Shown: in pieces, positions 50,198 to 60,223 of the stretch | Numbering within the stretch: the first letter of the stretch is position 1 | Layout of the letters: each line of letters begins with the position of its first letter | From: an uncultured Pseudomonadota bacterium | Lineage (GTDB): Bacteria > Pseudomonadota > Gammaproteobacteria > Steroidobacterales > Steroidobacteraceae | Assembly: GCA_903868595.1 (NCBI GenBank) | Contig: CAIPVV010000008.1 | Span: 1-64,000, forward strand | Reading direction: 5' to 3' | Length of the DNA: 64,000 nt | Notes under the pieces: generated by a model | Told to the model about the DNA's origin: nothing | Database searches by the model: none | The model's input: only the letters and a program-made list of their open reading frames with translations | Position numbers and translations under genes: made by a program

Positions 50198-51384
50198 CGC
50201 CCGACCGCCGCCGCCGCACCGGGGGCGCCACCGGTATCCTTGCAGTTGTAGGGCGCGAACGTGACCTCGGCCGGCAACACCACGTCCTCTCCGCGCCAAA
50301 CATCGGCGAAGAATTCCGGATCCACCGCCTCATAACGCCGCGCAAGCTTCGCTCCTGAGGCATCGAGCTGGAAACCTTCAGTGACACGAAGCTGCGAGCC
50401 ATGCAGCACGCGAGCATCGGCGTTGAGCACACCGGGCGTGAACAGCGTGGTTTCGACAACGAGCTTATCCCCTTCCCAGCGACCAATGGAGTACCCGGCA
50501 AGAGAGGGCTTCGCGTTTGCGGGCGGCGCCTTCTCGTCAAGGTGAATCACGCGCGTAAGGTCCATGTGTCCGTATTGCATTGTGATCCGCGACGGCGTCT
50601 GCGTGATGCGGTTGACGACACTATCGAAGGTCCAGTCGAACAGGATGTTCGTGGGTTCGCAGCGCAGCCGCGGGTTGTCCCGCGAGGCTGGGTTAAAGCG
50701 GGTAAGGGCCTTGAGACCGGTTTGCGTAAGCTTGACGGGAATCGGGCGATCCCAGGCAGCGCGCACCGGGTCAGACGACATCGATTCCGGCGTGCCGCGC
50801 GAGCCGGGAAAGGCTCGCTGGCCTGTCGGCAGTTCGCCGGGCTTCAGCTTCGCCGCCTCGCTAATGGGGATCAACGCGCCGCTCTGGCCGCGCGGATCTG
50901 TCATAACGCGCTGCTCGGCAGCCCACTCCCCGGCGAGGTTAGGCCTTCCGTCAGGCAGCCGCGCCACGCGCACCTTGGATGTTGCTGCCTGCGCAACATC
51001 GGGTAGCTGCCGCTGGCCATAGCGGTCCATCCGGCTGCCATCTGCGAACTGGATGGTGCTGAGGTAGCAGTAGCGCGGCTTGTATCGCTCCGGCGAGCCG
51101 TTCACGACAATCGTACTGCCAATCCGGAACATGCCTACCGTCCACCCTGAGCGGCGCAGCGCGTTCGCCGAGCGCATCTCGCAACGCCAGTCCTCGGACC
51201 TACCGCCCGCAGCCTTCACGTCAAGGTAGATCCAGGCATGCGGATTGATGAGGTCGATCCGCGTCAGCGTGCCGGTGAGCGTTAGGTCCTTGTTAAGGTC
51301 CCAATTGGAGATTCCGTGATGGGCCAGCACCGGCCCTGCGGCCAGCACCATCGCAGTCAGCATCAATTGCGCAAGGCTCCTCAT
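50194..51384 (-). CDS. secreted DUF6152-type protein
   Basis: 396 residues with a Sec signal (AAGPVLAHHG). The mature N terminus begins with His-His and a ~90-residue beta domain (TLTGTLTRIDLINPHAWIYL), as in DUF6152 proteins. A larger C-terminal region contains ITMQYGHMDLTRVIHLDE and GRWEGDKLVVET, seen in proteins of Steroidobacter-type and sphingomonad genomes. It is upstream of and coupled to the SDR gene. Function unknown. Confidence 0.82.
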   Translation of the reverse strand: MRSLAQLMLTAMVLAAGPVLAHHGISNWDLNKDLTLTGTLTRIDLINPHAWIYLDVKAAGGRSEDWRCEMRSANALRRSGWTVGMFRIGSTIVVNGSPERYKPRYCYLSTIQFADGSRMDRYGQRQLPDVAQAATSKVRVARLPDGRPNLAGEWAAEQRVMTDPRGQSGALIPISEAAKLKPGELPTGQRAFPGSRGTPESMSSDPVRAAWDRPIPVKLTQTGLKALTRFNPASRDNPRLRCEPTNILFDWTFDSVVNRITQTPSRITMQYGHMDLTRVIHLDEKAPPANAKPSLAGYSIGRWEGDKLVVETTLFTPGVLNADARVLHGSQLRVTEGFQLDASGAKLARRYEAVDPEFFADVWRGEDVVLPAEVTFAPYNCKDTGGAPGAAAAVGR

Positions 51385-51953
51385 CCGTCCCCCTTTCCTG
51401 CCGATTGTCGCCGGGTAATGCGGCCGTCAGTGTCGAACGCTATGCCCGGCCCGTCAATGCCGGTCCATGCCTGCACTGCCAGCCCCCCGCGCGACCCGGC
51501 GCGGATGTCGGGAACCGTGACGCATCCGGCACCGTCTGCGCCCGCCCCCCCAGTACCCGCGACTCGTCTGCGGCGCAGCCGCGCACGGTGACGAAGGGAT
51601 CGCAGCGTGCCAAAACGCAGGACAGCGCGGCTCATCGCATCGGTGGCTGGTAAGGTGAATGTTCAAGCCGTTGTGTGCCCTGGCGTGTGCCCTCCAAGAG
51701 GTAGAGGTTGAAACAGTCGCCGGCAGCGCGCGCCTCTTCTGAGGTGACCTCCTCTGTGCGGCCGCCGGGCAGCGCGAAGATCGCGACCGAGGAGTGTGGT
51801 CAATCGTAAAGCTAAATGCGGTCTTCCTCGCTACGTCGCTGGGGGCGGACAAGATCGACTTAGCCGCGGAAGCGGTCGGTGAGATGATGACTTGAGGATG
51901 TCACCACGTTATTTTATTCCAACGCGGCGCTGCGGGTGTAGCCTAGCGACCCT
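51385..51953. other. 569-bp gap with possible gene fragment
   Basis: No complete gene is supported. On the minus strand, 51632-51798 reads SVAIFALPGG, then EEARAAGDCFNLYLLEG, with protein-like character and a TGA end, but no start codon; I do not recognise it. The remainder is low complexity and contains C runs. The selO promoter should lie near 51900. Confidence 0.4.
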
Positions 51954-53396
51954 ATGCAACTTGGCCTTACCCACAGCTATGCCGGCCTGCCGGACCGGTT
52001 CCACGCCGCCCTGCGGCCAACGCCGGTCCGGGACCCGAAGCTCGCGATTTTCAACCGACCGCTCGCGAAGAGCCTTGGCCTGGATGTCGACGCTCTGGAG
52101 TGCCGCGCTGCCGGCATGCTTTCCGGCAATGACTTGCCTTCGGACGCGAGGCCAATCGCAATGGCCTATGCCGGCCACCAGTTCGGCAACTTCGTGCCCA
52201 GTCTGGGCGACGGCCGCGCAATCCTGCTGGGTGAATTGCGCGATCCAAACGGCATGGTGCGCGACCTGCAGCTGAAAGGCTCTGGCCTTACGCCCTACTC
52301 CCGCGGTGGTGACGGGCGCGCAGCGCTCGGACCGATGCTGCGCGAGTACCTGCTCAGCGAGGCGATGCATGCGCTGGGCATCCCCACGACCCGCTCCCTG
52401 GCGGTCGTTGCCACCGGAGAGCCCGTACTGCGGGAACGCAGCCTGCCTGGCGCCGTCCTGACCCGCGTGGCAGCAAGCCATGTCCGCGTGGGCACTTTCC
52501 AGTACTTCGCAGCACGCCGCGACGAGGACGGACTGCGCAGGTTGCTGGATTTTGTCGTCGAGCGTCATTTCCCCGACGCTCGCGCCGCCGCCAATCCGGC
52601 GCTGGCGGCATTGCAGGCCGTCGCTGACCGGCAGGCAGCGCTCCTTGCCGACTGGCTGCGCGTGGGCTTTATCCACGGCGTCATGAACACGGACAACATG
52701 GCGCTATCTGGCGAGACCATCGACTACGGTCCCTGCGCATTCCTGGATGCCTATCACCCGGATACGGTATTCAGCTCAATCGACCATCGCGGGCGCTATG
52801 CCTATGCCAACCAGCCGTCCGTCGCCCAATGGAACCTTGCTCGGTTCGCCGAGACACTGCTGCCAGTCATCGACGACGACCAGGCGCGCGCGGCGCAGCG
52901 CGCCGGTGACATCATCGAAGCGTTCCTCGAAAACTGCGAGGCGCAGCTACTGGCACGCCTGAGGGAAAAGGCCGGGCTAGGCAATGCAGAACTGGAAGAT
53001 GGCGCCCTGCTCAAACAACTGCTGCTTACGATGCAGGAGCACTCCGCTGATTTCACCCTGACCTTCCGGCGGCTTGCGGACGCAGCTGAGGACAACAGGC
53101 TCGAGGTCGCAGGGATTGAATCCTGGCTCCCGGCGTGGCGCGCGCGCTTGCAGCGAGATCCCCGGCCAGGTACCGAGCGCGCTGTGGCCATGCGCCGCGC
53201 CAATCCTTCCTTCATCCCGCGCAACCATCGCGTGGAGGCGGCCCTGCAGGCCGCCTCCCGGGAGGGGAACCTGGCGCCCTTCGAGAAGCTGCTGGCGATT
53301 GTGCAGAGGCCATATGACGACCAGCCAGGGGCCGTGGCGTATCAGCGCGCGCCAGAGGAGTCCGAGCGGGTACTGCAGACTTTCTGCGGTACCTGA
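51954..53396 (+). CDS. selO: protein adenylyltransferase SelO
   Basis: 480 residues, normal for bacterial SelO/YdiU. The pseudokinase-fold AMPylator binds ATP in a flipped orientation; visible motifs are AGHQFGNFVPSLGDGRA, LKGSGLTPYSR and HGVMNTDNM with metal-binding Asn/Asp. In E. coli it adenylylates redox-related proteins. The C terminus ends TFCGT, with a Cys in the position where animals have selenocysteine nearby. It is convergent with the exonuclease gene. Confidence 0.96.
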   Translation: MQLGLTHSYAGLPDRFHAALRPTPVRDPKLAIFNRPLAKSLGLDVDALECRAAGMLSGNDLPSDARPIAMAYAGHQFGNFVPSLGDGRAILLGELRDPNGMVRDLQLKGSGLTPYSRGGDGRAALGPMLREYLLSEAMHALGIPTTRSLAVVATGEPVLRERSLPGAVLTRVAASHVRVGTFQYFAARRDEDGLRRLLDFVVERHFPDARAAANPALAALQAVADRQAALLADWLRVGFIHGVMNTDNMALSGETIDYGPCAFLDAYHPDTVFSSIDHRGRYAYANQPSVAQWNLARFAETLLPVIDDDQARAAQRAGDIIEAFLENCEAQLLARLREKAGLGNAELEDGALLKQLLLTMQEHSADFTLTFRRLADAAEDNRLEVAGIESWLPAWRARLQRDPRPGTERAVAMRRANPSFIPRNHRVEAALQAASREGNLAPFEKLLAIVQRPYDDQPGAVAYQRAPEESERVLQTFCGT

Positions 53397-53407
53397 ACGT
53401 TCGCCGA

Positions 53408-54028
53408 TCAGCTCTGCGCCAACCGTACCAGGCGCTCATTGACGCCTGCCACAGGGGTCTTCATGATCTGCCGCAGCAGCCGTGCATCCACCGTTAGGGA
53501 TGCATGACGGGCCTTAAGATCTGCGGCAACACGAAGCACCAATCCTGCCGTGACTTCTGCATCAGCGCCGGCCCGATGCGCCGTGCCACTGCAGAGCAGG
53601 CGCAGCTGCCTCGCCAACTCTCCCAGCGAATGGCTTCGCAGGTAGGGGTAGATACGACGGGAAAGCCTCAGCGAACAGAGAAAGGCGCCGTCACGGACTG
53701 CCAAACCGCACTGCTGAAATTCGCTGTCGAAGAAATGCTGATCGAAACTCGCGTTGTGCGCTACCACCGGAGAGCTGCCGATGAAACGCTCAAGCTCCCG
53801 AAGCACGTTCCCTACCGGCGGTGCCGCGTCGACCATGCGCTGGGAGATGCCGGTGTAGTCCGTTATGAACGCCGGCACACGGACACCACAATTCACCAGC
53901 GACTCGTATCGATCAGTGATGGCGCTACCCTCAACGCGAACGACTGCGACCTCGGTGATGCGGTCGCCACGGAGCGGGCTCAACCCAGTGGTTTCGAAGT
54001 CGAGAACTACCAGAGACTCACTCAACAT
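53408..54028 (-). CDS. DnaQ-like DEDDh 3'-5' exonuclease
   Basis: 206 residues. ExoI motif DFETTG, ExoII in HNASFDQHFFD and ExoIII with HRAGADAE give the full DEDDh set. It lacks the C-terminal polymerase-binding part of DNA polymerase III epsilon, so it is probably a stand-alone nuclease such as those acting in repair or RNA trimming. The ATG is 12 bp from selO's stop on the far side; the genes converge. Confidence 0.9.
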   Translation of the reverse strand: MLSESLVVLDFETTGLSPLRGDRITEVAVVRVEGSAITDRYESLVNCGVRVPAFITDYTGISQRMVDAAPPVGNVLRELERFIGSSPVVAHNASFDQHFFDSEFQQCGLAVRDGAFLCSLRLSRRIYPYLRSHSLGELARQLRLLCSGTAHRAGADAEVTAGLVLRVAADLKARHASLTVDARLLRQIMKTPVAGVNERLVRLAQS

Positions 54029-54664
54029 AAGCCACTTCGGATCGTCTGTGTAATGGGAATATCACCGGCCCGCGCGAAACCCGGGGCTTGATAGTCTAGC
54101 TGGACTGCGGCCCACTCGCGGCCTCTTGCTGCAACCCAGGCACAATGGCTCGCGTGCCGGACTGCAGACCGGTGCCGGGCGACTTCGGAGCCCCATCGCA
54201 GCGCCCTGTGCGACGTCCAAGTCTTCCGCGAGGAGGCGGCAATCCGGAGCGGAAATTTCGTCCTGGCAGCGTCCTTGGTCGGCCTGCCGTGCCCGGTTGG
54301 AACAAGCCAGGCCCCCTGCACAGCCGCCAACCCCGTTCCGCACAGCGCTTACCCTCCAAAGTTAGTCCATTTCAGCCCCTGCCGGGCCAGGCCTGCCGCG
54401 CTAAGGCCTTCCGCGGCAGGATCTCCGCCGGACGCCGGGAGGCCTGGAAATGAGTCGTCGTGAACGCATTACATTGCCAACCTGCATCTCCACGTCGGCA
54501 TTGACATCCACACGTTGGCAGCTCCGAGACAGCGTTTTTTGCGCGAGGCTGCCAAATCCCTCCCACGCATTGGATCGCGAGCAGGCGCCGCGCGTCTGCT
54601 CGCCACGTCTCTGCACCTACGACGCTGGTCACGCTAACCTTGAGATGATCCACGGCGGCACTAG
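54029..54664. other. 636-bp gap without recognised gene
   Basis: Several open frames exist on both strands, none with a recognisable domain, strong ribosome-binding site or continuous coding character. It follows the exonuclease start and precedes the broken SnoaL-like gene, so it should include promoters for both. No hairpin with a T tract was seen. Confidence 0.5.
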
Positions 54665-55201
54665 ATGTCGAGACCCAGCTTCTCGATACGCAGCGCTCTT
54701 GCCCTCAGCCTACTGACTGTCACTGCCTCGGTGCCCTGCACCGACCTCCCGAAGATCGCCCCCGCAACGCGGGCCGACCGTGCTCTGATCGATGACCTGC
54801 TGGTGGCGTACTGCAGGCAACTGGCCTTCGGTCAGCACGACTTCAGCCATTGGTTTGCACTGAATAACCTGCTGGAGGTTAACGGGGAGGTAGCCCAGGG
54901 CAAGTAACGCATCGAGCGAATCTACCGCGACACTGCGGTTCGGTCTGCTGACCGCAAGGGTACGCTTTGCCTGCTGCTCACCCATCTATAAATACCGGTC
55001 GAAGGAACCACTGCCGCGGCCGACCTGATCTGGACAGGACTCAACCCCGACTCAGGGACTGCGCCGCCCACCGGGGTTGAGCAAGGTCTTGAGCATGATG
55101 AACGGGTCAAGCTCAACGGGCGCTGGGTGTTCATACACCGCTGGATAACCAGTGACGGTGGCATGAATGCAGGGCTGCTGAATGCCTACAAGAAGCGTTG
55201 A
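54665..55201 (+). pseudogene. SnoaL-like (NTF2-fold) protein gene with two in-frame TAA stops
   Basis: The frame from ATG 54665 to TGA 55199-55201 spans 179 codons without a frameshift, but has TAA at 54905-54907 and 54989-54991. Before the first stop: a signal-like N terminus, DRALIDDLLVAYCRQLAFGQ and LEVNGEVAQGK. After it: RIERIYRDTA, ADLIWTGLN, VKLNGRWVFIHRWITSD and a KKR end. This is the SnoaL/NTF2-like layout of small alpha-beta cone proteins, some of which are polyketide cyclases or ketosteroid isomerases. Only the first 80 residues would be translated, which lack half the fold. Confidence 0.85.
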
Positions 55202-55240
55202 GCGATATCCACGTTTGATTTCGATGTTGCGATCGGTTAC

Positions 55241-55549
55241 GTGGCGCTGCGGATCATCTGCGGCGCACTCCTGCTCCCAATGCCGACGTCAATTTCAGGA
55301 ACCTCGCCGCTTCCGTGGGCTTTTTTTCCCGAAGGCTGGCTGCCCGATGCCCAAGGTGTTCGTGGTGCTGGCACCGCACTGGTCTGGGGTGTCTTCACAG
55401 CGCTCGCTGCGTGGCTAGCGGCCGCCATCATGCTGGTGGCTGCCGTGTCTGACCTGAAGGTCAACACTTCCTGGATCTGGACCCAGCGCGGCTGTGAGTA
55501 TCCGGTGTTCTGGTGCATCTGTGCGGCGGTGGTCGCGGCCCACAGCTAG
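55241..55549 (+). CDS. small hypothetical membrane protein
   Basis: 102 residues from GTG 55241, in the same frame as and 39 bp after the pseudogene. Two hydrophobic segments (ALRIICGALLLPM and WGVFTALAAWLAAAIMLVAAV) and a Cys-containing third (YPVFWCICAAVVAA) suggest two or three membrane passes. No good ribosome-binding site and no family recognised. It may be part of the same decayed locus. Confidence 0.4.
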   Translation: MALRIICGALLLPMPTSISGTSPLPWAFFPEGWLPDAQGVRGAGTALVWGVFTALAAWLAAAIMLVAAVSDLKVNTSWIWTQRGCEYPVFWCICAAVVAAHS

Positions 55550-55712
55550 GCAGGGTCGGTGCTGCAGCCACCCAGTCGCCCACGCTGGCCTCCCCCTGAA
55601 GCAGTGCAGTGCCGCCCTGGGCCCCGGGCGCATCGGGCAACCAGGCGGGGGGAGGGTAGCCGTAGCAGGCGGCACTCGCATGGGCAAAGTGGCCTCGCTC
55701 AGGGCCACGGGC

Positions 55713-56882
55713 CTAGACCCGGATGGCGCGCCCTGCCCCAAGACCACAGCCGACCATCGCAACTGCCGCAATGGCCAGCATCAGCATCGGCCATAGCCAG
55801 CCACCGGAGAGTTCGTGGATCGCGCCGAAGCTCACGGGACCGACAGATGCCAGCAGGTAGCCCAGCGACTGCGCCATCAGCGACAAGGATCCGGCCGAGC
55901 GCGGTCCGGTGGCGCGCAAGCCCATGAAGGAGAGCGCCAAAATCAGCGCCGGCCCCGTCCCCAGTCCCAGCAGCACCATCCACAAGAAGCCCCAGCTCGG
56001 CGCCAGCAGCATACCAAGCGTACCGACTGCCGATAGCAGGCCAGTTGATGCGGCGAGAAAGCGCTGGTCGGCAGAGCCGCGGATTAATATTGGCATGGCG
56101 AGCCCACCACCCAGGGCTGCAACCTGATACAGGGTGAGCAGCCAACCCGACGCCTCGACCGTCAGGCCGGCGTCTTGCAGCATCGTGGGATACCACGCCA
56201 CCGTTACATAGAACACCATGGATTGCAGCCCCATGTAGCCCGTGACCTGCCATGCCAGAGGGCTTGACCAAGGCAGGCGGGCATGGGAGGTATCGGCTAC
56301 CGATGTGACATGCAAGTCGTGGCGTGTGTGGGGAAACCACACTACCAGGGCCACAACTACGGGCACGGCCCAGCTGCACAAGGACCCACGCCAGCCCCCT
56401 GGCAGCCATCTCGCCAGCGGCGCGGCCAGTCCAGATCCCACGGCAGCAGACACACCTATCATCGTAGCGTAGGCCGAGGTTATGGCAGGTATGCCGGCTG
56501 GGAAGTGCTGCTTGACTAGGATCGGCAGCAAGATATTGGCTACTGCGATGCCGCCGGCCAGCACCAGCGTGCCGACAAACAGGGTCGGCACATGGCCTTC
56601 GGAGCGCAGCAGCAAGCCGGCCAGCAGCGCCGCCAGTGCCAGCAGCAGCATCCGCTCGGTACCATGGTTACGCGCCAGGCGTGCCACGGGGGCGCAGGCC
56701 GCAAAGAGTAACAGCGGAAGACTGCTCAGCAGGCCAGCGCTGGTCGGGGAAAGCCCCAACTGCTCCCGCAGCGTGCCCAGCAGCGGGCCTACCCCCGTGA
56801 TGGCAGAGCGCATGCACAACGCCACTGCCAACAGCGCGATCAGGAAGGATAGGCCGCCAACCCGATGCTCCCGGCTGTCCAT
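55713..56882 (-). CDS. MFS transporter, CynX/NimT type
   Basis: 389 residues from ATG 56882, overlapping the upstream stop by one base (TGATG). Twelve helices; the start RSAITGVGPLL and the GLQSMVFYVTVAWYPTML motif are typical of cyanate-permease/NimT proteins. Substrates range from cyanate to 2-nitroimidazole export. It is the last gene of the amidohydrolase-MFS-MFS operon. Confidence 0.9.
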   Translation of the reverse strand: MDSREHRVGGLSFLIALLAVALCMRSAITGVGPLLGTLREQLGLSPTSAGLLSSLPLLLFAACAPVARLARNHGTERMLLLALAALLAGLLLRSEGHVPTLFVGTLVLAGGIAVANILLPILVKQHFPAGIPAITSAYATMIGVSAAVGSGLAAPLARWLPGGWRGSLCSWAVPVVVALVVWFPHTRHDLHVTSVADTSHARLPWSSPLAWQVTGYMGLQSMVFYVTVAWYPTMLQDAGLTVEASGWLLTLYQVAALGGGLAMPILIRGSADQRFLAASTGLLSAVGTLGMLLAPSWGFLWMVLLGLGTGPALILALSFMGLRATGPRSAGSLSLMAQSLGYLLASVGPVSFGAIHELSGGWLWPMLMLAIAAVAMVGCGLGAGRAIRV

Positions 56883-58321
56883 CAACGCGAGACCTGCTCA
56901 AGGGACAGCAGCCGCGTGCGCGGGCCCACGGCTCCAATGATCACCATCACCCCGCCCATGGCCATGGCGATGAAGACAAATACACCCGTAACCCCAAACT
57001 TTCCCAGCATGAAGGAAATCAGGAATGCCGTGAAGATCCCTGAGAAACGGCTCCATGAATAGACAAAGCCTACGGCTCGCGCACGGATTCGCGTCGGGAA
57101 CAGCTCCGCTTGGTAGGCATGGTAGGTAAAGGAGGCGACGTTGCCCGCCACCGTCAGGCAGACACCCAGCAGGATGAGGGCCACCATCGTACTTTCCTGA
57201 CTGAAAGCCAGCCCGCAAGCCACATTAAGGCCGGCCATCGCCACAATCACGGTCTTTCTTTCAAACCTGTCCGCCGCCCACAAGCCCAGCAACGGGCCAA
57301 GCGGCGCTGCCAGCGCAATGACGCTCGTGTACAGGAGACTCGTAGTGATAGCGATCCCTTTTTGGATGAGCAGCGTCGGCACCCAGTTTGCCCAGCCGTA
57401 GTAACCCACGGCCTGGCAGACATGAAAGACCATCAGCATGATGGACCGCGCGCGATACGGAGCAACCCACATATCCCGGAAGGCGCCGATGGCAGGGACG
57501 GGGAGCGCCGCCTCGGGAGCCGGCAGCGGATGGCCGAACTCCTTCTGCACCTTGGCTTCCAGCGCTGTCAGGATTATTTCGGCCTCCTGCAACCGCCCCC
57601 GCTGCGCGAGCCAGCGAGGGCTCTCGGGCAGGTTGCGACGGATCCACCAGGCGAAGAGCGCCCCGTGGGCACCAAGGATCACGATCCAACGCCATCCATC
57701 AACGCCCATCGGCGCAATGGGCACCAGCAGGTAGGAAAGGAAAGCCACCACCGGCACCGCCGTGAAGCCGACAGCCTGGCAACAGGCAAAGGCCTGACCT
57801 CGCATGGCTTTCGGCGCTAGCTCAGCAACATAAGCACCGATGGTGACCATTTCCACGCCCAGTCCAACACCCGAAATGAAACGCCACAGGTTTATCCAGA
57901 AAGCCTCCGCCTGAAAGGCCATGATCAGGTTGGCGGCCGTGTACCACAGCAAAGACCAGGTGAAAATGGCGCGACGCCCGTATCGGTCCGCCAGGAACCC
58001 GCAGGCGATCGTGCCGATGAACAAGCCGGAAAACAGCGCGGCGATGAAGCCTGCAACACCATGGGTTCCGAATAACCCTGGGGTAGTCGGCGTCAGGATG
58101 CCGCTCTTGACGAGCCCAGGCGCGACGTACCCTGTCAGCAGCAGATCGTAGAGTTCGAAGAAAAAGCCCAGACTAAGCAGAAGAACCAGTTTCCAGATCG
58201 AGGCGGTCGGGGGAAGTCGGTCGAGCCGGGGCGAGATGCTATCGAGTTTTTCAAACGCATCGGAATAGTCCGGCGCACGGCCAGCCGTTGACTCATCTGA
58301 GTAACGCGAAGCGGTGAGCAA
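56882..58321 (-). CDS. MFS transporter, sugar-porter/aromatic acid type
   Basis: 479 residues from TTG 58321, supported by AGGAGA 4-5 bp upstream. After a ~40-residue polar N terminus there are 12 helices, with FFELYDLLLTGYVAPG, DRYGRRAIFT and the PESPRWL motif before the central loop. Such proteins import aromatic acids, sugars or similar metabolites with protons. It overlaps the CynX-like gene and follows the amidohydrolase by 59 bp. Confidence 0.9.
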   Translation of the reverse strand: MLTASRYSDESTAGRAPDYSDAFEKLDSISPRLDRLPPTASIWKLVLLLSLGFFFELYDLLLTGYVAPGLVKSGILTPTTPGLFGTHGVAGFIAALFSGLFIGTIACGFLADRYGRRAIFTWSLLWYTAANLIMAFQAEAFWINLWRFISGVGLGVEMVTIGAYVAELAPKAMRGQAFACCQAVGFTAVPVVAFLSYLLVPIAPMGVDGWRWIVILGAHGALFAWWIRRNLPESPRWLAQRGRLQEAEIILTALEAKVQKEFGHPLPAPEAALPVPAIGAFRDMWVAPYRARSIMLMVFHVCQAVGYYGWANWVPTLLIQKGIAITTSLLYTSVIALAAPLGPLLGLWAADRFERKTVIVAMAGLNVACGLAFSQESTMVALILLGVCLTVAGNVASFTYHAYQAELFPTRIRARAVGFVYSWSRFSGIFTAFLISFMLGKFGVTGVFVFIAMAMGGVMVIIGAVGPRTRLLSLEQVSR

Positions 58322-58380
58322 GGCTATCTCCTGAACGTTTGCAAGCGCGCCAGACGCGCGATCTGGGAGTTTACCGCCCC

Positions 58381-59649
58381 TTACTCCCGTATGACCCGGC
58401 CGCCCTTCATCACGAACACGGGTCGGCGCACTGCAGTGATATCGATGGTAGGGTCGCCCTGCACCGCCACCAGATCGGCAAGGTAGCCAGCCTGAATTCT
58501 ACCCAGCCGGCCTGCTTCTCCCAGTACTGCCGCGTCGGTCCTGGTAGCTGCGATCAGGGCCTCCGCAGGGGTCATGCCGTAGCGAACCATCCAGACCAGC
58601 TCGCGGCCGTTTTCACCATGGGCATAGACCCCGACGTCCGAGCCGGAGGCAATCGTGACGCCCGCGCTTCGGGCGGTGCGGAAGGCCCGCTCACTTTCCA
58701 CCATGTCCGGGGTCGGTGGAGTCTCTCCGGGGCGATAGCCGTGGAAATAAATGCCGTAGTACTCTACTTCGGTAAGCGTGGGCACGTAGGCCACGCCACG
58801 CTGGGCCATGAGACGGAAGGTGGCCTGCGAGCCGCCCTTGCCGTGCTCGATGGTGTCCACGCCGGCGAGGACGGCGCGGCGCATGCCTTCGTCCGACTCC
58901 GCGTGGGCGGCGACCTTGCGGCCCACGTCGTGCGCCTTGGTCACCGCTGCCTTGAGTTCTTCCAGCGAGAAGGCCGGCAGGGTCTCTCCGTGCGGGCCGA
59001 TTTGGAAATCGGCGTAGAGCTTGATCCAGTCAGCGCCTGCTGCGGCTTGATGACGCACGGCGGCAACCATTCCATCGATACCGGAGGCCTCCTCGGCACC
59101 TTGCGGCAGTTCAGGGATCGCGTAGTCGCGGCGCACCGGACCATAAGCGCCCAGGGCAACGATCGCGCGGGTGACAACATGAAGGCGTGGCCCCTCCGTG
59201 ATGCCATCCTCGATCGCCCTTTTGAGGGCCACGTCGGAGTTGCCGGCGCCCTCGGTGCCGAGGTCGCGCAGGGTTGTGAAGCCGGCATGCAGGGTGGCGC
59301 GGGCGTGGGCGGCCGCCTCCACCACGCGATAAGCCAGCGGCTCCTTGAGCACCTGATCGTCCCACAACGTCTCGTTGTAGGGATGCAGGAACAGGTGGGA
59401 GTGGATGTCCATCAGGCCGGGCAGAAGGGTGGCCCCCGCAAGGCGAACGGTCCGAGCTCCGACAGGCTCCACGACGTCGGGGCCTACCGCCCGGATGGTT
59501 TCGCCATCCACAAGCACTTTCCAACCGAGGTGGCTCACGCCGTCTTCTGCGGTGAACACCCGATCAGGCGCAAGAAGCAGTGGCTCGCCGGAAACATCGG
59601 CCGCACTCAACACCAGCAGACCAATTGACACAGCGAGGCGCGTAATCAT
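58381..59649 (-). CDS. secreted metal-dependent amidohydrolase
   Basis: 422 residues from ATG 59649 with AAGGA upstream. A signal peptide ([15 protein letters not shown]) precedes an imidazolonepropionase/prolidase-like TIM barrel: HSH in DIHSHL, a metal-bridging Lys in DWIKLYADF, His in AAHAES and IEHGKG, and Asp in SGSDVGVY. It would hydrolyse an amide or cyclic amide in the periplasm. It heads an operon with two MFS transporters, so the product may be imported by one of them. Substrate unknown. Confidence 0.9.
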   Translation of the reverse strand: MITRLAVSIGLLVLSAADVSGEPLLLAPDRVFTAEDGVSHLGWKVLVDGETIRAVGPDVVEPVGARTVRLAGATLLPGLMDIHSHLFLHPYNETLWDDQVLKEPLAYRVVEAAAHARATLHAGFTTLRDLGTEGAGNSDVALKRAIEDGITEGPRLHVVTRAIVALGAYGPVRRDYAIPELPQGAEEASGIDGMVAAVRHQAAAGADWIKLYADFQIGPHGETLPAFSLEELKAAVTKAHDVGRKVAAHAESDEGMRRAVLAGVDTIEHGKGGSQATFRLMAQRGVAYVPTLTEVEYYGIYFHGYRPGETPPTPDMVESERAFRTARSAGVTIASGSDVGVYAHGENGRELVWMVRYGMTPAEALIAATRTDAAVLGEAGRLGRIQAGYLADLVAVQGDPTIDITAVRRPVFVMKGGRVIRE

Positions 59650-60223
59650 GGGGATCCTTTTGCACAAGTTCTGCATAGTCGCGAGATACCTCGTGCAGAC
59701 CTGACAGTCCCACGGATCCTTGCGGCGCCTCGTAACATCATCGGCAGCCCGAACAGCAGCCCGCCTTATTATCCGACAGACAGTCTTGCTGCTCCGCTGA
59801 AGCTAAGGCGTTGGGACGTTATAAGATTTTCTTGGCGAGACGCAATCCCCGCCAAGACCTTTCCCGCCACGCGCGTGGCCACCATCGACGCGTTCTTGCC
59901 GTCTTCATTTCCAGCGGCTCAGCGCGAGGACAGTGGCTGCCGTGTTTGACGGCCGACGCTTTGGTTCCGATGGCGGCGCGGTCGGGTGGCGAAAAACAGC
60001 CGGACATCCGCACAAGACGGCAGTGGCGCCCCCTGTTACTCGCAGCTGCCGCCGTGCCGATTAGGTTGACCTCGTCCCAGGACAACTCCCGTAGCGGTTC
60101 TGCCGACCGGGCATTTAAGCCTCTGGGCAGACCGCCGCCGTGGTCGCGGCTCTTGACGAGCTACGCACTGGCGGCCCCGGAGCTGGCCGACTCGATCACG
60201 TCCGGATACATGCCCCGGCCCCG
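59650..60223. other. 574-bp gap without recognised gene
   Basis: No protein family was recognised. A plus-strand frame from 59811 runs into the PQQ dehydrogenase and looks like a shadow. A 7-bp stem (CTTGGCG at 59831-59837 with CGCCAAG at 59850-59856) is not followed by a T tract. The stretch should include the amidohydrolase promoter and the end of the PQQ dehydrogenase transcript. Confidence 0.45.

Noticed and set aside
54665-55201. Stop-codon recoding in the SnoaL-like gene
   Set aside because: Both stops are TAA; selenocysteine uses TGA and pyrrolysine TAG, and no recoding hairpin was seen.
59831-59856. Hairpin in the gap between amidohydrolase and PQQ-ADH as a terminator
   Set aside because: The 7-bp stem has a 12-nt loop and no T tract on either strand.
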